Both the position numbers and the translations under genes were made by a program. The notes beneath the pieces were generated by a model. The model ran no database searches and had not been told where the DNA came from. It worked only from the letters and a program-made list of their open reading frames with translations. From JBFMFR01 sp040752025 (lineage in GTDB: Bacteria; Chloroflexota; Anaerolineae; Anaerolineales; UBA4823), in contig JBFMFR010000003.1 of NCBI GenBank assembly GCA_040752025.1, positions 219,057-283,056 on the forward strand: a stretch of DNA of 64,000 nucleotides. Reading direction: 5' to 3'. This document shows, one piece after another, positions 17,588 through 26,782 of the stretch (position 1 is its first letter; every line of letters starts with the position of its first letter).

Positions 17588-17756
17588 CATCCAGGGATCG
17601 AGTCGCAATACCAGTATCAACCTGGCAATCCTGGCAGTTGCGTTATTCCAGAAGGGCCTGCTCAGGTAGTGAGAAGAAGATAAGCTGGCGCATTTCACCA
17701 GGAACTACGGCCTGACCTTGCCGCTGGTGGTCAGGTTGTTCCTGTTTGGGTAGACG

Positions 17757-18944
17757 CTACAGGAGGCGCAGCACCAGGCCCTTCAAGTAAGCCCCTTCAG
17801 GGAAGTTCAACGCCACGGGGTGGTCCGAGCTCTGCTGCAGGCGACCCACGATTTGCGCCTGCACGCCGGCGTCGAGGGCCGCCCCGGCAACGATCTTCTG
17901 GAACAGGTCCGGGTCGACCCCGCCGGAGCAGGAGAAAGTCGCCAGCAGACCGCCGGGGCGCAGCAGCTTGAAGGCCAGCAAATTGATGTCCTTGTAGCCG
18001 CGCGCCGCCCGGGTGGCCTGGGCGGCCGTGGCAGCGAACTTGGGCGGGTCCAGGATGACCAGGTCGAAACTGCGCCCCTGGTCGCGGAACGCGCGCAGCG
18101 CCTGGAAGACGTCTGCCGGCAGCCATTCGACCGGCCCGGCGGGCAGGTCGTTCAGCGCCAGATTGCGCCGCGCCATATCCAACGCTTCCTCCGAGGCGTC
18201 GATGGCCGTCAGCCCTGCAGCGCCATGCGCCAGAGCGAAGGCGGCAAAACCCCCGGTATAGCTGAAGCAATCCAATACCTGGCGCCCGCCGGCCAACTGC
18301 CCGACGTGCAGGCGGTTCTGGCGCTGGTCCAGGTAATAACCCGTCTTGTGGCCCTGGCGCACATCCACCCAGAATTTCAACCCGTTTTCGTGAATCTGGA
18401 GCGCATCCGCAGGCATCTCGCCATACAGCAAGCCCGTGCGCAGCGGCAAACCTTCCAGTTCGCGCACCCCGGCGTCCGAACGCTCGTAGATGCACGCCGG
18501 CTGGCTCAATTCCACCAGCGCGGCGACGATCTGCTCGCGCCAGCGCTCCGGGCCGCTGCTGAGCAACTGCACCACCAGTGTATCCGCATAGCGGTCGACG
18601 ATCAGACCCGGCAGGCCGTCCGACTCGGCGTGCACCAGGCGCAGGGCATTTGTCTCCTGCGGCAGCACCAGCGCCTTACGGGCCGCCAACGCCCGTTCCA
18701 GGCGGGTGCGCAAGAAATCCGCATCGATGCGCTCATCCGGGTTCCAGGACCAGGCGCGCACGCGGATTTGAGAATGCGAACTGTAAGCGCCCCAGGCCAG
18801 GAAGGACCCATCCGCGGCGACCAGGCGCACCGTCTCGCCATCCGGCGGATCACCTTGCAGCGAGGCGACCGCCCCCGAGAACACCCACGGGTGGCGGCGC
18901 AGCAGTGCTCTTTCGCGCCCGGGCTTCAACCGGACTTCGTACAT
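17757..18944 (-). CDS. Class I rRNA large-subunit methyltransferase (RlmI/RlmCD-like)
   Basis: 395 aa. N-terminal PUA domain (about 1-75: VRLKPGRERALLRRHPWVFSGAV), a middle domain, and a C-terminal SAM-dependent Rossmann domain with VLDCFSYTGGFA (about 218-229) and the catalytic DLVILDPPKF motif (about 285). Matches RlmI-type m5C methyltransferases acting on 23S rRNA. Start ATG overlaps the stop of the upstream oxoamine synthase gene by one base (TGATG), so the two are coupled. Confidence 0.9.
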   Translation of the reverse strand: MYEVRLKPGRERALLRRHPWVFSGAVASLQGDPPDGETVRLVAADGSFLAWGAYSSHSQIRVRAWSWNPDERIDADFLRTRLERALAARKALVLPQETNALRLVHAESDGLPGLIVDRYADTLVVQLLSSGPERWREQIVAALVELSQPACIYERSDAGVRELEGLPLRTGLLYGEMPADALQIHENGLKFWVDVRQGHKTGYYLDQRQNRLHVGQLAGGRQVLDCFSYTGGFAAFALAHGAAGLTAIDASEEALDMARRNLALNDLPAGPVEWLPADVFQALRAFRDQGRSFDLVILDPPKFAATAAQATRAARGYKDINLLAFKLLRPGGLLATFSCSGGVDPDLFQKIVAGAALDAGVQAQIVGRLQQSSDHPVALNFPEGAYLKGLVLRLL

Positions 18945-20152
18945 CAGATCACCCCGGTGATCTTACCTGCCTCTTCGATCACGTTCATGGCGTTTTCGAT
19001 CTCTTCCGGATCGTGAGCCGCCGTGACGGTGGCGCGCAGGCGCGCCAGACCGGGCGGCACTGCCGGCGAAACCACCGGCAGAACGAAGGTATCGCGGTGC
19101 TGGGCTTCGCGCGTCATGGCGTAAGCCAGCTCGTCTTCGCCGCACAGCACCGGCACGATCGCCGTTTCAGTTTGCATGGTATCGAAGCCGCGCGCTTTGA
19201 GCCCGCCGATGAACTGCTCGGTATTGGCGCGCAGTTTGTCCACCCGCCAGGGCTCATCCAGGATCACCTCGAAAGCCGCCTTCGCCGCGGCAGCCTGGGC
19301 TGGCGGCAGCGCCGCCGAGAAAATATAAGCCCGGCTGGCATGCCGCAAGAAGCGGATCAGGTCCGCATCCCCGGCCACATAGCCGCCCACAGACGGGATG
19401 GTCTTGCTCAACGTGCCCATCTTGATGTCGATCGTACCCGGCATGCCGAAGTGTTCTTCGACGCCGCGCCCGGTTTTGCCCAACACGCCCACGGAATGGG
19501 CCTCATCGACCATCAACCAGGCCTGGTATTTGCGGCACAATTCAACCAGTTTGGGGAAATCGATGATATCCCCATCCATGCTGAAGACCGAATCGCACAC
19601 CACCAGCTTGGCAGCCCCGTCCGGCACCTGTTGTAACCTGGCCTCCAGGGCCTCCATATCGTTGTGGCGGAAACGCAGGAACCTTGCCCCTGACATCAAA
19701 CAGCCATCCACGATGCTGGCGTGGTTGAGCTTGTCCGAGATCACGTAGTCGCCGCGCCCCAGCAGGGTCGAGACGACCGTCAGGTTGGTAACGTAGCCAG
19801 ATGAATAGGTGACGGCTGCATCAGCACCTTTGAAGGCGGCGATGGTCGCCTCCATCTCTTCGTGCAGCGCCAGAGAACCGGCCAGCAGGCGCACCCCATG
19901 CGTGCCCGTGCCGTACTTGTCCACAGCCGCCTTGGCTGCCTCATTGATACGGGGGTGGCCCACCAGGCCCAGGTAGCTGTAGGAAGCATACATCCCCATT
20001 TCACGGCCTCGAACCAGGACGCGCGAACCGCCGCGCAGCTCCGAGGCGGGCTGGTTGTAATAATACAGATCCGCCTCCAGGAAATCGGCTATGCGCTTAT
20101 TCATGGCATGGATGCGCTGCATGACCGTGTCTTCAGCTTTGATATGATTCAT
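18944..20152 (-). CDS. PLP-dependent alpha-oxoamine synthase (KBL/serine palmitoyltransferase-like)
   Basis: 402 aa from the ATG at 20152 (AGGAG upstream); longer starts lack a ribosome-binding site. Condenses an amino acid with an acyl-CoA. Seen: NYLGL-equivalent YSYLGLVGHP, GTGTHGVRLLAGS, the DEAHSVGVLGKTGRG motif and the PLP lysine in MGTLSKTIPSVGGY. Length is that of glycine C-acetyltransferase (2-amino-3-ketobutyrate ligase), but BioF and serine palmitoyltransferase are close relatives and the sequence alone does not decide. No tdh or biotin genes are nearby; given Chloroflexota sphingolipid reports, an SPT role is possible. Confidence 0.85.
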   Translation of the reverse strand: MNHIKAEDTVMQRIHAMNKRIADFLEADLYYYNQPASELRGGSRVLVRGREMGMYASYSYLGLVGHPRINEAAKAAVDKYGTGTHGVRLLAGSLALHEEMEATIAAFKGADAAVTYSSGYVTNLTVVSTLLGRGDYVISDKLNHASIVDGCLMSGARFLRFRHNDMEALEARLQQVPDGAAKLVVCDSVFSMDGDIIDFPKLVELCRKYQAWLMVDEAHSVGVLGKTGRGVEEHFGMPGTIDIKMGTLSKTIPSVGGYVAGDADLIRFLRHASRAYIFSAALPPAQAAAAKAAFEVILDEPWRVDKLRANTEQFIGGLKARGFDTMQTETAIVPVLCGEDELAYAMTREAQHRDTFVLPVVSPAVPPGLARLRATVTAAHDPEEIENAMNVIEEAGKITGVI

Positions 20153-20257
20153 AGATCGCTCCTCAATTAATTGCAGGTAATGGGCCAAGTTTAGTCCAGG
20201 CAGCGCGAACTGTCAACATCTGGATACAATCCAGATCGAAAAAAGGCGCATTCCGTA

Positions 20258-22303
20258 TCAGGCATCGCCCGCCAGGCTGCGCAGGCCGGCCTCGTCCAAG
20301 ACAGGCACGCCCAGTTCCTGCGCCTTGGCCAGCTTGGAGCCCGGGCTGTCTCCCACCACAAGGTAGCTGGTCTTTTTGCTGACCGCGTCGGTCACCTTGC
20401 CGCCGTGAGATTGGATATAGGCTTTGGCCTCGTCGCGCGATAAGCCCGGCAGCGTACCCGTGACCACGAAGGTCAGGCCTGCCAGCGGCTGGGCACGGCT
20501 GTCTGGCAGGGCAGCCGGCTCGGCCCTCGGCCATACGCCTGCCTGGCGCAGCTTCCCCAGCACCTGGCGGTTGGCCGGACGGGCGAACCAATCTACGATC
20601 GCCTGGGCGATATTGGGGCCGATCCCCTCCACCCGCTGCAAGTCTTCCAGCGTGGCGCTCCCGAGCAAATCCAGGTCAGGGAAATAGCGCGCCAGGTCAG
20701 CGGCCACTACCTCCCCCACACCGCGGACGCCCAGGGCGGTGAGCAGGCGCGCCAGCGAACGACCGCGCGAGGCATCAACCGCTTGCAGCAGGTTGTCCGC
20801 CTTTTTCTCGGCGAAGCCCTCCAGGGCCAACAGGGCCTCGCGCTGCAAGGTGTACAAATCCGCCACGTCTTTCACCTGGCCGCTGGCGACCAACTGCTCG
20901 ACGATCTTGATCCCCAGGCCGACGATATCCATCGCACCCCGGGAGACGAAATGCTCCAGGTTGCGGATCAACTGCGCCGGGCAGGCAGCGTTGACGCAGT
21001 ACCAGTCCACCTCGCCGGGCAGATTCTCGACCGGCTCGCCGCAGGTCGGGCAGACCTGCGGCGGCTGGTACGGGGCCGCCCCTGCCTCGCGCAGCTCTAC
21101 CACCGGGCCGATCACGTAGGGGATCACCTCGCCAGCGCGCTTGACGCGCACGCGGTCCCCGATGCGGATATCCTTCTCGGCGATGTAATCGAAATTGTGC
21201 AGCGTGGCCTGCTTGACGATCACGCCGCCGATATCAACCGGCTCGAGCATGGCGTAAGGCGTCAGCCGCCCCGTGCGGCCCACGTTCACGCCGATGTTGA
21301 GCAATCGGGTGGTCACCTCCTGGGCCGGGAACTTGAAGGCCACCGCGCCGCGCGGGTCCTTGCCGACGTAGCCCAGGTTTTCGGCCAGTTGCAGATCGTC
21401 GATCTTGATCACCACGCCGTCGGCTTCGAAGGGCAGCTTTGCCCGGCCATCGGCCCAGGCCTCGCAGGTAGTGATGGCATCCTCCAGCGTTTTGTGGAAA
21501 GAGGCATCCTGCGTCACCGGGAAACCCAGTGAAGCCAGGTAGGCCAGCCGCTCCCACTGCGTATTGGGGAACTGGCCCTCTCCCGCCACGATGGCGTACA
21601 CCAGCAGGTTGAGCGGCCTGGCAGCCGTCAGCGCCGGGTCGAGCTGGCGCAGGGACCCGGCAGCCGTATTGCGCGGGTTCAGATAGGTCTTCTCACCGGC
21701 CTGCTCCAGGCGGCGGTTGAGTTCCTCGAAATCCTTTACGTTAATGAAGACTTCCCCGCGCACCACCAGGTACTCGGGCGCTGCCGGGCCAGCCGGATCG
21801 ACCGGGATGCGCAGCGGCAGGGCGCGCAGCGTGCGCAGGTTAGTGGTGACATCTTCGCCCACCTCGCCGTCGCCGCGCGTGGCGCCCTGGACGAATTGGC
21901 CCTGGCGGTAATGCAGCACCACCGACAGGCCATCGATCTTGGGCTCGACCACGTAGCTGGCGGCCGAGACGCGCTCGTCCAGGCGGACGATGCGCTCGTA
22001 CCAGGCGCGCACGTCCTGCGCCCCAAAGGCGTTCGCCAGGCTGAGGATCGGCGCCGGGTGGCGCACCCTGGCGAATCTCTCCGCCGGCTGACTGCCAACG
22101 CGCTGGCTGGGCGAATCGGGAGTGATCCACTCAGGATGCTCCGCCTCGATCTGGCGCAGCTCTGCCAGCAGGTGATCGAATTCGTAATCGCTGATCAGCG
22201 GCGCATCCAGGACGTGATAGCGATGATTATGGAAATGCACTTCCTGGCGCAACTGCGCCAGGCGCGCTTGCAACGCTTGCAGGGCATCAGGCTGGTCGGG
22301 CAT
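20258..22303 (-). CDS. ligA: NAD-dependent DNA ligase
   Basis: 681 aa from MPDQPDALQ (ATG at 22303, GAGG upstream), close to the usual length. Seals nicks during replication and repair. Seen in order: N-terminal Ia domain (HNHRYHVLDAPLISDYEFD), adenylation Lys in VEPKIDGLSV, OB fold, the four-Cys zinc finger (CPTCGEP ... WYCVNAACPAQL), helix-hairpin-helix repeats (about 470-580) and a C-terminal BRCT domain (LAGLTFVVTGTLPGLSR). Start overlaps the end of the heme A synthase gene by 17 bp. Confidence 0.97.
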   Translation of the reverse strand: MPDQPDALQALQARLAQLRQEVHFHNHRYHVLDAPLISDYEFDHLLAELRQIEAEHPEWITPDSPSQRVGSQPAERFARVRHPAPILSLANAFGAQDVRAWYERIVRLDERVSAASYVVEPKIDGLSVVLHYRQGQFVQGATRGDGEVGEDVTTNLRTLRALPLRIPVDPAGPAAPEYLVVRGEVFINVKDFEELNRRLEQAGEKTYLNPRNTAAGSLRQLDPALTAARPLNLLVYAIVAGEGQFPNTQWERLAYLASLGFPVTQDASFHKTLEDAITTCEAWADGRAKLPFEADGVVIKIDDLQLAENLGYVGKDPRGAVAFKFPAQEVTTRLLNIGVNVGRTGRLTPYAMLEPVDIGGVIVKQATLHNFDYIAEKDIRIGDRVRVKRAGEVIPYVIGPVVELREAGAAPYQPPQVCPTCGEPVENLPGEVDWYCVNAACPAQLIRNLEHFVSRGAMDIVGLGIKIVEQLVASGQVKDVADLYTLQREALLALEGFAEKKADNLLQAVDASRGRSLARLLTALGVRGVGEVVAADLARYFPDLDLLGSATLEDLQRVEGIGPNIAQAIVDWFARPANRQVLGKLRQAGVWPRAEPAALPDSRAQPLAGLTFVVTGTLPGLSRDEAKAYIQSHGGKVTDAVSKKTSYLVVGDSPGSKLAKAQELGVPVLDEAGLRSLAGDA

Positions 22304-23222
22304 CTTGACAGACCTCACTCTCCGCAAAATTGGTAACAGCCAGCAGCACCAAGATGATCCAAACGGTGTCCGCCAGGAGCAGGTGCACGAGCTGCATCCA
22401 GACCGGGGCCAAGAGCAGCAGATTCACCAGGCCTGCAACCAATTGCAGCACAAAAAAGGCCGTCAGCAGGCGCACGAAGCGGTGGATGAGCGGGTTGGCA
22501 CGGAACATTAGCAAGAGGATGCTCAATGCCCCCAGGAATACGCCCACAACAATGGCGATCAGCGGATGCCAGACGCGCAGGCGCACCAGGAAATGCGCCG
22601 TCGGCGTGAAATCCTGGAGGATGCCCTCCCCCAGCGAACGAACCGGGAAAAGCGTGTCGCCCAGGGCTGTCATCGCCCCAAAAACGCTCAGGGCAAGCAC
22701 ACTCAGGAAAGCAAACACGAACAGCCACAAGCCAATCCCGTGCCCGTGCAGCACGACCGGCTCGCCGCCGGAAGCCCACCAGGCCGTCAGCGTCAGAGAC
22801 GCCAGCAGCAGGAAGGTGTTGATCAGGTGGATGGCCATCGAAACCACTCGCGCCGTCGAGGCGTCGTTCGCCACCCACTCGAACAACACCAGTCCAGCCC
22901 CCACCAGCGCCTCGGTGATGACAAACACCAGCGACAGACCTGCCCCCAGGCGTACGTTGTGCCGCCGGGGATAAGCGCGCCAGGCCCACAGCACCAGGAT
23001 GATCACCAGCACCAATGCCAGACCGCTGGTGAGGCGGTGTACGAATTCGATAACAGTCTCTATATTCGGCGAGCGCGGCAGTACGACCCCATTGCACAGC
23101 GGCCAATGGCTGCCACAACCTGCGCCCGACCCCGTGGCGCGCACGTACGCGCCCCACAAGACCACCAAAAGGTTGTAGAGCAGGACGCCCCAGGCGTATT
23201 TTGCAAAGTTGGTGAGCTTCAT
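22287..23222 (-). CDS. ctaA: Heme A synthase
   Basis: 311 aa, eight predicted transmembrane helices in two four-helix halves. Oxidises heme O to heme A for aa3-type cytochrome oxidases. Conserved His ligands appear in EFVHRLTSG, MAIHLINT, RVWHPLIA and QLVHLLLAD, and the extracellular Cys pair lies in GAGCGSHWPLCNG. A ribosome-binding site is weak. Its presence implies aerobic respiration elsewhere in the genome, although the window also encodes oxygen-sensitive Hdr/Mvh and IOR enzymes. Confidence 0.93.
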   Translation of the reverse strand: MKLTNFAKYAWGVLLYNLLVVLWGAYVRATGSGAGCGSHWPLCNGVVLPRSPNIETVIEFVHRLTSGLALVLVIILVLWAWRAYPRRHNVRLGAGLSLVFVITEALVGAGLVLFEWVANDASTARVVSMAIHLINTFLLLASLTLTAWWASGGEPVVLHGHGIGLWLFVFAFLSVLALSVFGAMTALGDTLFPVRSLGEGILQDFTPTAHFLVRLRVWHPLIAIVVGVFLGALSILLLMFRANPLIHRFVRLLTAFFVLQLVAGLVNLLLLAPVWMQLVHLLLADTVWIILVLLAVTNFAESEVCQDARPA

Positions 23223-23263
23223 GGCGGTGTTTATCCCTTAGTTTCGTGTCAATCGTCCATCTG

Positions 23264-24070
23264 CTAGAACAACCTGACTTGCTGAGCGGGCGGGAACGGC
23301 TCCCGTGGCAGACCAGCGATGCGCTTGAAGCGGTCAGCGCTCCCCGCCGCAAAACCGGCGTAATCGTTATTGAACTGCCCAAACACAGCCTGCACGTACG
23401 GCAGTTGGTCCTGGAACTGCTGCCACCAGGCCTGCAGGTTAGCGTCGCGATCGATGCGCTCCTGGCTATGCTGCTGGAAAGCGCCATGCTGCCCGACCCA
23501 GCGCACGTACAGGAAGTCGCTGGTGCGCCGGAATCCACCGGGCAAACCGGGGAACTCCGTTGCCGCCCAGCACACGCCCTGGCGGGCCAACGCCTGGGCC
23601 AGGGGCAGGGCCTCATCTGCAACCCCCGCAGTGTACCACGACTGGTGGCGAACTTCAACGGCAAAACGTAAATCGCCCGGCAGCCGCTGCACGAAGTCCA
23701 CCAGGACGGGCAGCCGGCTGGCATCGAAGGAGGGCGGCAACTGGATCAGGACCACCCCCAGCCGTTCACCCAGCTCCCTGGCAACCTCCAGGAACTCGCC
23801 CATCGCCGCATCCACCCCCACCAGGCCGGCCTCATGCGTGATGAGGCGCGGCGTCTTCAGGCAAAAGCGGAAAGAAGGCGGAGTCGCCAGCGCCCAGCGC
23901 TGCACCGTCTGCGGGCGCGGCGTGCCGTAGAAGGTCGAGTCGACCTCCACACAATCGAAAATACGGCTATAATAGCGCAGATAGCCGCTGGCCTTCAGTT
24001 CAGCCGGATAGAAGACGCCGCTCCAATCTTTATAGCCGAAACCCATCGTACCGATATACCAATCGACCAT
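23264..24070 (-). CDS. DUF72 (YecE-like) TIM-barrel protein
   Basis: 268 aa from the ATG at 24070; a GTG at 24076 is an alternative. Begins with YIGTMGFGYKDW and contains DCVEVDSTFYGTP, FRFCLKTPRLITH, LPPSFDAS and VEVRHQSW, the standard signature of DUF72. Function of the family is not established. Its start is only 17 bp from the divergent glutaredoxin-like gene, so the promoters overlap coding ends. Confidence 0.88.
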   Translation of the reverse strand: MVDWYIGTMGFGYKDWSGVFYPAELKASGYLRYYSRIFDCVEVDSTFYGTPRPQTVQRWALATPPSFRFCLKTPRLITHEAGLVGVDAAMGEFLEVARELGERLGVVLIQLPPSFDASRLPVLVDFVQRLPGDLRFAVEVRHQSWYTAGVADEALPLAQALARQGVCWAATEFPGLPGGFRRTSDFLYVRWVGQHGAFQQHSQERIDRDANLQAWWQQFQDQLPYVQAVFGQFNNDYAGFAAGSADRFKRIAGLPREPFPPAQQVRLF

Positions 24071-24087
24071 ATTCACCAGGTGCCCAT

Positions 24088-24342
24088 ATGTCCGAAGCCG
24101 ACATCATCATTTACGCCACTCAATGGTGCGGGGACTGCCGCCGCGCCCGCCGTTTCTTCGATAAGCACAACATCCCCTACCAGTGGATCGACATCGACCG
24201 CGACCGGCAGGCTGAGAAGATCGTCATCCAGACCAACCAGGGCATGCGCAGCGTGCCCACAATCGTCTTCTCAGACGGGTCCGTCATGGTAGAGCCCTCG
24301 GAGCGGCAGTTGGCTGAAAAGTTCCAGGTGAACCTGGGCTGA
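24088..24342 (+). CDS. Glutaredoxin-like protein (mycoredoxin type)
   Basis: 84 aa, a single thioredoxin fold. Active site CGDC in ATQWCGDCRRAR (about 13-16), cis-Pro in VPTIVF, and IDIDRDRQAEK between. The CGDC site and size resemble mycoredoxins and NrdH-like proteins that reduce mixed disulfides. Convergent with phoU, 18 bp away. Confidence 0.88.
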   Translation: MSEADIIIYATQWCGDCRRARRFFDKHNIPYQWIDIDRDRQAEKIVIQTNQGMRSVPTIVFSDGSVMVEPSERQLAEKFQVNLG

Positions 24343-24360
24343 CCCTGCCCGCGGCGTCCA

Positions 24361-25026
24361 TCAAACGTTCAACTCCTGCATCGTACCGGTCATCATAAAG
24401 ATGATCCGTTCGGCGATGTTGGTGACACGGTCGGCGATGCGCTCCAGGTTATGGGCGCACCACATCAGGTAAGTCGCCCGCGTGACCAGCTCGGGCTTCT
24501 TGGCCATGATGCCCACCAGGCGGTCGAAAACCGCCCGGTAGAGTTCGTCCATCTTCTCGTCCTGGTCGGCGATCTGCCTGGCCCAGGCGGCATCCCGCCT
24601 CAAAAAGGCCTGGAGACAATCGGCCAGCATCTTGCGGCTGAGCTCGCCCATCCTGGGGATCTTTTTGAAAGTTTTCAACAAGGGCTCGTCTTCCATCAAG
24701 ATCACGGTCTTGGCGATCCCGGCGGCGTGGTCGCCCATGCGCTCGATCTCCACAACGATGTGGATGGCGGTGATCACGGCGCGTAAATCGCCCGCAGCCG
24801 GCTGCTGTGTGGCAATCAACACCAGGCAGGCCTCTTCGATCTTGAAGCGCAGGGCATTCACTTTTTCATCGTTGGCGATCACCTGCCGTGCCAATTCCAC
24901 ATCCCGCTCGAGCAGCGCCTGCATCGAGCGCTCGATGGCTGCATCCACCAACTGGCTGGCGGACACCAGGTCACTGCAAATCTCGCCGAACTCGCGGTCG
25001 AAAGCCGCGCGCAAACTATGCGACAT
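24361..25026 (-). CDS. phoU: PhoU family phosphate-signalling regulator
   Basis: 221 aa from the ATG at 25026 with GGAGG upstream; an upstream extension to 25140 lies in pstB. PhoU links the Pst transporter to the PhoR kinase and represses the Pho response when phosphate is high. Two PhoU three-helix repeats are seen, each with the metal-binding E/DxxxD pattern (EIERMGDHAAGIAK at about 90; NLERIADRVTNIAE at about 195). Directly follows pstB. Confidence 0.93.
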   Translation of the reverse strand: MSHSLRAAFDREFGEICSDLVSASQLVDAAIERSMQALLERDVELARQVIANDEKVNALRFKIEEACLVLIATQQPAAGDLRAVITAIHIVVEIERMGDHAAGIAKTVILMEDEPLLKTFKKIPRMGELSRKMLADCLQAFLRRDAAWARQIADQDEKMDELYRAVFDRLVGIMAKKPELVTRATYLMWCAHNLERIADRVTNIAERIIFMMTGTMQELNV

Positions 25027-25040
25027 GCAATCCCTCCATT

Positions 25041-25808
25041 TCACCCCATGCGCCCGGTGATGTAAGATTCGGTCAGTTCCTTCTCCGGCCGTGTGAACAT
25101 CAATTGGGTGGGGGAAAACTCGATCAGCTCGCCCAACCAAAAGAAACCCGTGCTGTCCGAAACGCGCGCCGCCTGCTGCATGTTGTGCGTCACAATCACG
25201 ATGGTGTAATTTTCTTTCAACACGCCGATCAATTCTTCGATGTGATACGTGGCAATCGGGTCCAGCGCCGAAGCCGGCTCATCCATCAAGATCACTTCCG
25301 GTTCGACTGCCAGGACGCGCGCCAGGCACAGGCGCTGCTGCTGCCCCAGGGACAGCTCCAGGGCTCCCTTCTCCAGATCGTCTTTCAGCTCATCCCACAG
25401 GCCGACCTGTTCCAGGCTGTGCTGCACCAGGTCGCGCTGTTCCTCTCGAGAGCCCGCCATCCCCAGCACGCGCGGCCCAAAAGCCACGTTGTTGAACACA
25501 CTCTGCGGGAAAGGATTGGGCTTCTGAAAGACCATGCCCACCCGCCGGCGCAGGTCCGACAGCACCATCTCCGGCGCATAGATGTCCTGGCCGTTGAGCA
25601 GGATCGTGCCATCGACGCGCGTACCGGCGATGGTGTCGTTCATGCGGTTCAGGCAGCGCAAAAAGGTCGACTTACCGCAGCCGGAAGGACCGATCAGCGC
25701 GGTCACCTGGCGCGGCAAAACATCCATATGGATCTGGCTCAAGGCCCGCGCCTGCCCGTAATAGAAATCCAACTGCTGAACGTGAAAAACCGGGGTGGCA
25801 TCTTCCAT
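25041..25808 (-). CDS. pstB: Phosphate ABC transporter ATPase PstB with altered signature motif
   Basis: 255 aa. Walker A GPSGCGKST, Q-loop VFQKPNPFP, Walker B VILMDEPASALDP and H-loop VTHNMQQAARVSD are canonical. The ABC signature is LSLGQQQR instead of LSGGQ, a Gly-to-Leu change at the first glycine that contacts the nucleotide gamma-phosphate of the partner subunit. It is transcribed away from pstSCA and a second pstB (28577), whose own defect lies elsewhere. A PstB1-PstB2 heterodimer is therefore plausible. PhoU follows. Confidence 0.93.
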   Translation of the reverse strand: MEDATPVFHVQQLDFYYGQARALSQIHMDVLPRQVTALIGPSGCGKSTFLRCLNRMNDTIAGTRVDGTILLNGQDIYAPEMVLSDLRRRVGMVFQKPNPFPQSVFNNVAFGPRVLGMAGSREEQRDLVQHSLEQVGLWDELKDDLEKGALELSLGQQQRLCLARVLAVEPEVILMDEPASALDPIATYHIEELIGVLKENYTIVIVTHNMQQAARVSDSTGFFWLGELIEFSPTQLMFTRPEKELTESYITGRMG

Positions 25809-25848
25809 ACCTGAATTCTACTGCATAACGCCCAGTTTTCCAAATATC

Positions 25849-25876
25849 TTGCCCGGCAACCTGTTTACGGTATAAT
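25849..25876 (+). promoter_or_regulatory. Promoter of pstS1 operon; predicted leaderless start
   Basis: TTGCCC (25849-25854), 16-bp spacer, TATAAT (25871-25876). The pstS ATG at 25886 begins 9 bp after the -10, so the mRNA would have a 5' leader of about 0-3 nt. No Shine-Dalgarno sequence and no TTAACA-type Pho box are seen in the 77-bp gap. Confidence 0.6.
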
Positions 25877-25885
25877 CAACCCCTG

Positions 25886-26773
25886 ATGAGAGGCATCCAC
25901 GTTTTGGGAATTATGCTCTTGCTGGCAGGCTTGCTGGGCTGTTCGGCTCCCTCCCCTGCCCCTGAAAACGCCCCAACCCCCGCACAAACTGCCTACATCG
26001 AAAACAAAGGCTCCGATACCATCGTCAACCTGGCCCTGGCGTGGGCCGAGCGCTACCAGGAGCTGCACCCCGAAGCGCGCATCTCCGTCACCGGCGGCGG
26101 CTCGGGCACAGGCATCGCCGCCCTGGTCAACGGCACTGTCGATATCGCCAACGCCTCACGGCGCATCAAGACCGAAGAACTCCAGGCCGCAGAGGCCAAC
26201 GGCACACAGCCGGTCGAATTCGTCATCGCCCGCGATGCCATCGCCGTGATCGTCAACCCTGCCAACCCAATCGAACGCCTGACCATCCAGCAAATCTCTG
26301 ATATTTACAGCGGCAACTATCAGAACTGGAGCGAGCTGGGCGGTGAAGACCGGCCCATTGTGCGCCTGTCGCGCGAGACCAACTCGGGCACTCACGTTTA
26401 TTTCCTCGAGGAAGTGCTGCGCCTGGGGCAGAAGGAAAACAAGACCCTGTTCTCGCCCGACACGCTGCTGTTACCCTCCTCCGAAGGCATTATCTCCGAA
26501 GTGCGTGACAATCCCAACGCTATCGGCTACGATGGCCTGGGTTACGTCACCCCAGAAGTGAAGATCGTCGCCATCGCCAGGGAGGCGGGCGAGGATTACA
26601 TCCTGCCCTCGGCCCAAACCGTCAACAACGGCTCCTATCCGATCGCCCGCGACCTGTACATGTACACCGCCCAGCAGCCGAGCGGCGCCATCCAGACCTA
26701 CCTGGACTGGATCCTTTCCGCTGAAGCGCAGCAGATCGTGGTCGAACTGGGCTTCGTGCCGATCCGTCCATAA
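25886..26773 (+). CDS. pstS: Phosphate ABC transporter substrate-binding lipoprotein PstS
   Basis: 295 aa. Lipoprotein signal peptide with Cys19 (LLLAGLLGC), short Pro/Ala linker, then a PBP-like fold of type II. Phosphate-contact signatures: NKGSDTIVNL, SVTGGGSGTGIAAL, ANASRRIK and SRETNSGTHVYF. Captures phosphate outside the membrane for PstC/PstA. First gene of pstS-pstC-pstA-pstB-phoB-phoR; appears leaderless. Confidence 0.93.
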   Translation: MRGIHVLGIMLLLAGLLGCSAPSPAPENAPTPAQTAYIENKGSDTIVNLALAWAERYQELHPEARISVTGGGSGTGIAALVNGTVDIANASRRIKTEELQAAEANGTQPVEFVIARDAIAVIVNPANPIERLTIQQISDIYSGNYQNWSELGGEDRPIVRLSRETNSGTHVYFLEEVLRLGQKENKTLFSPDTLLLPSSEGIISEVRDNPNAIGYDGLGYVTPEVKIVAIAREAGEDYILPSAQTVNNGSYPIARDLYMYTAQQPSGAIQTYLDWILSAEAQQIVVELGFVPIRP

Positions 26774-26782
26774 GAACAGCCT

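Noticed and set aside
17431..17715. Small ORF across the 3' part of ssrA
   Set aside because: It overlaps the tRNA-like domain of tmRNA and its terminator.
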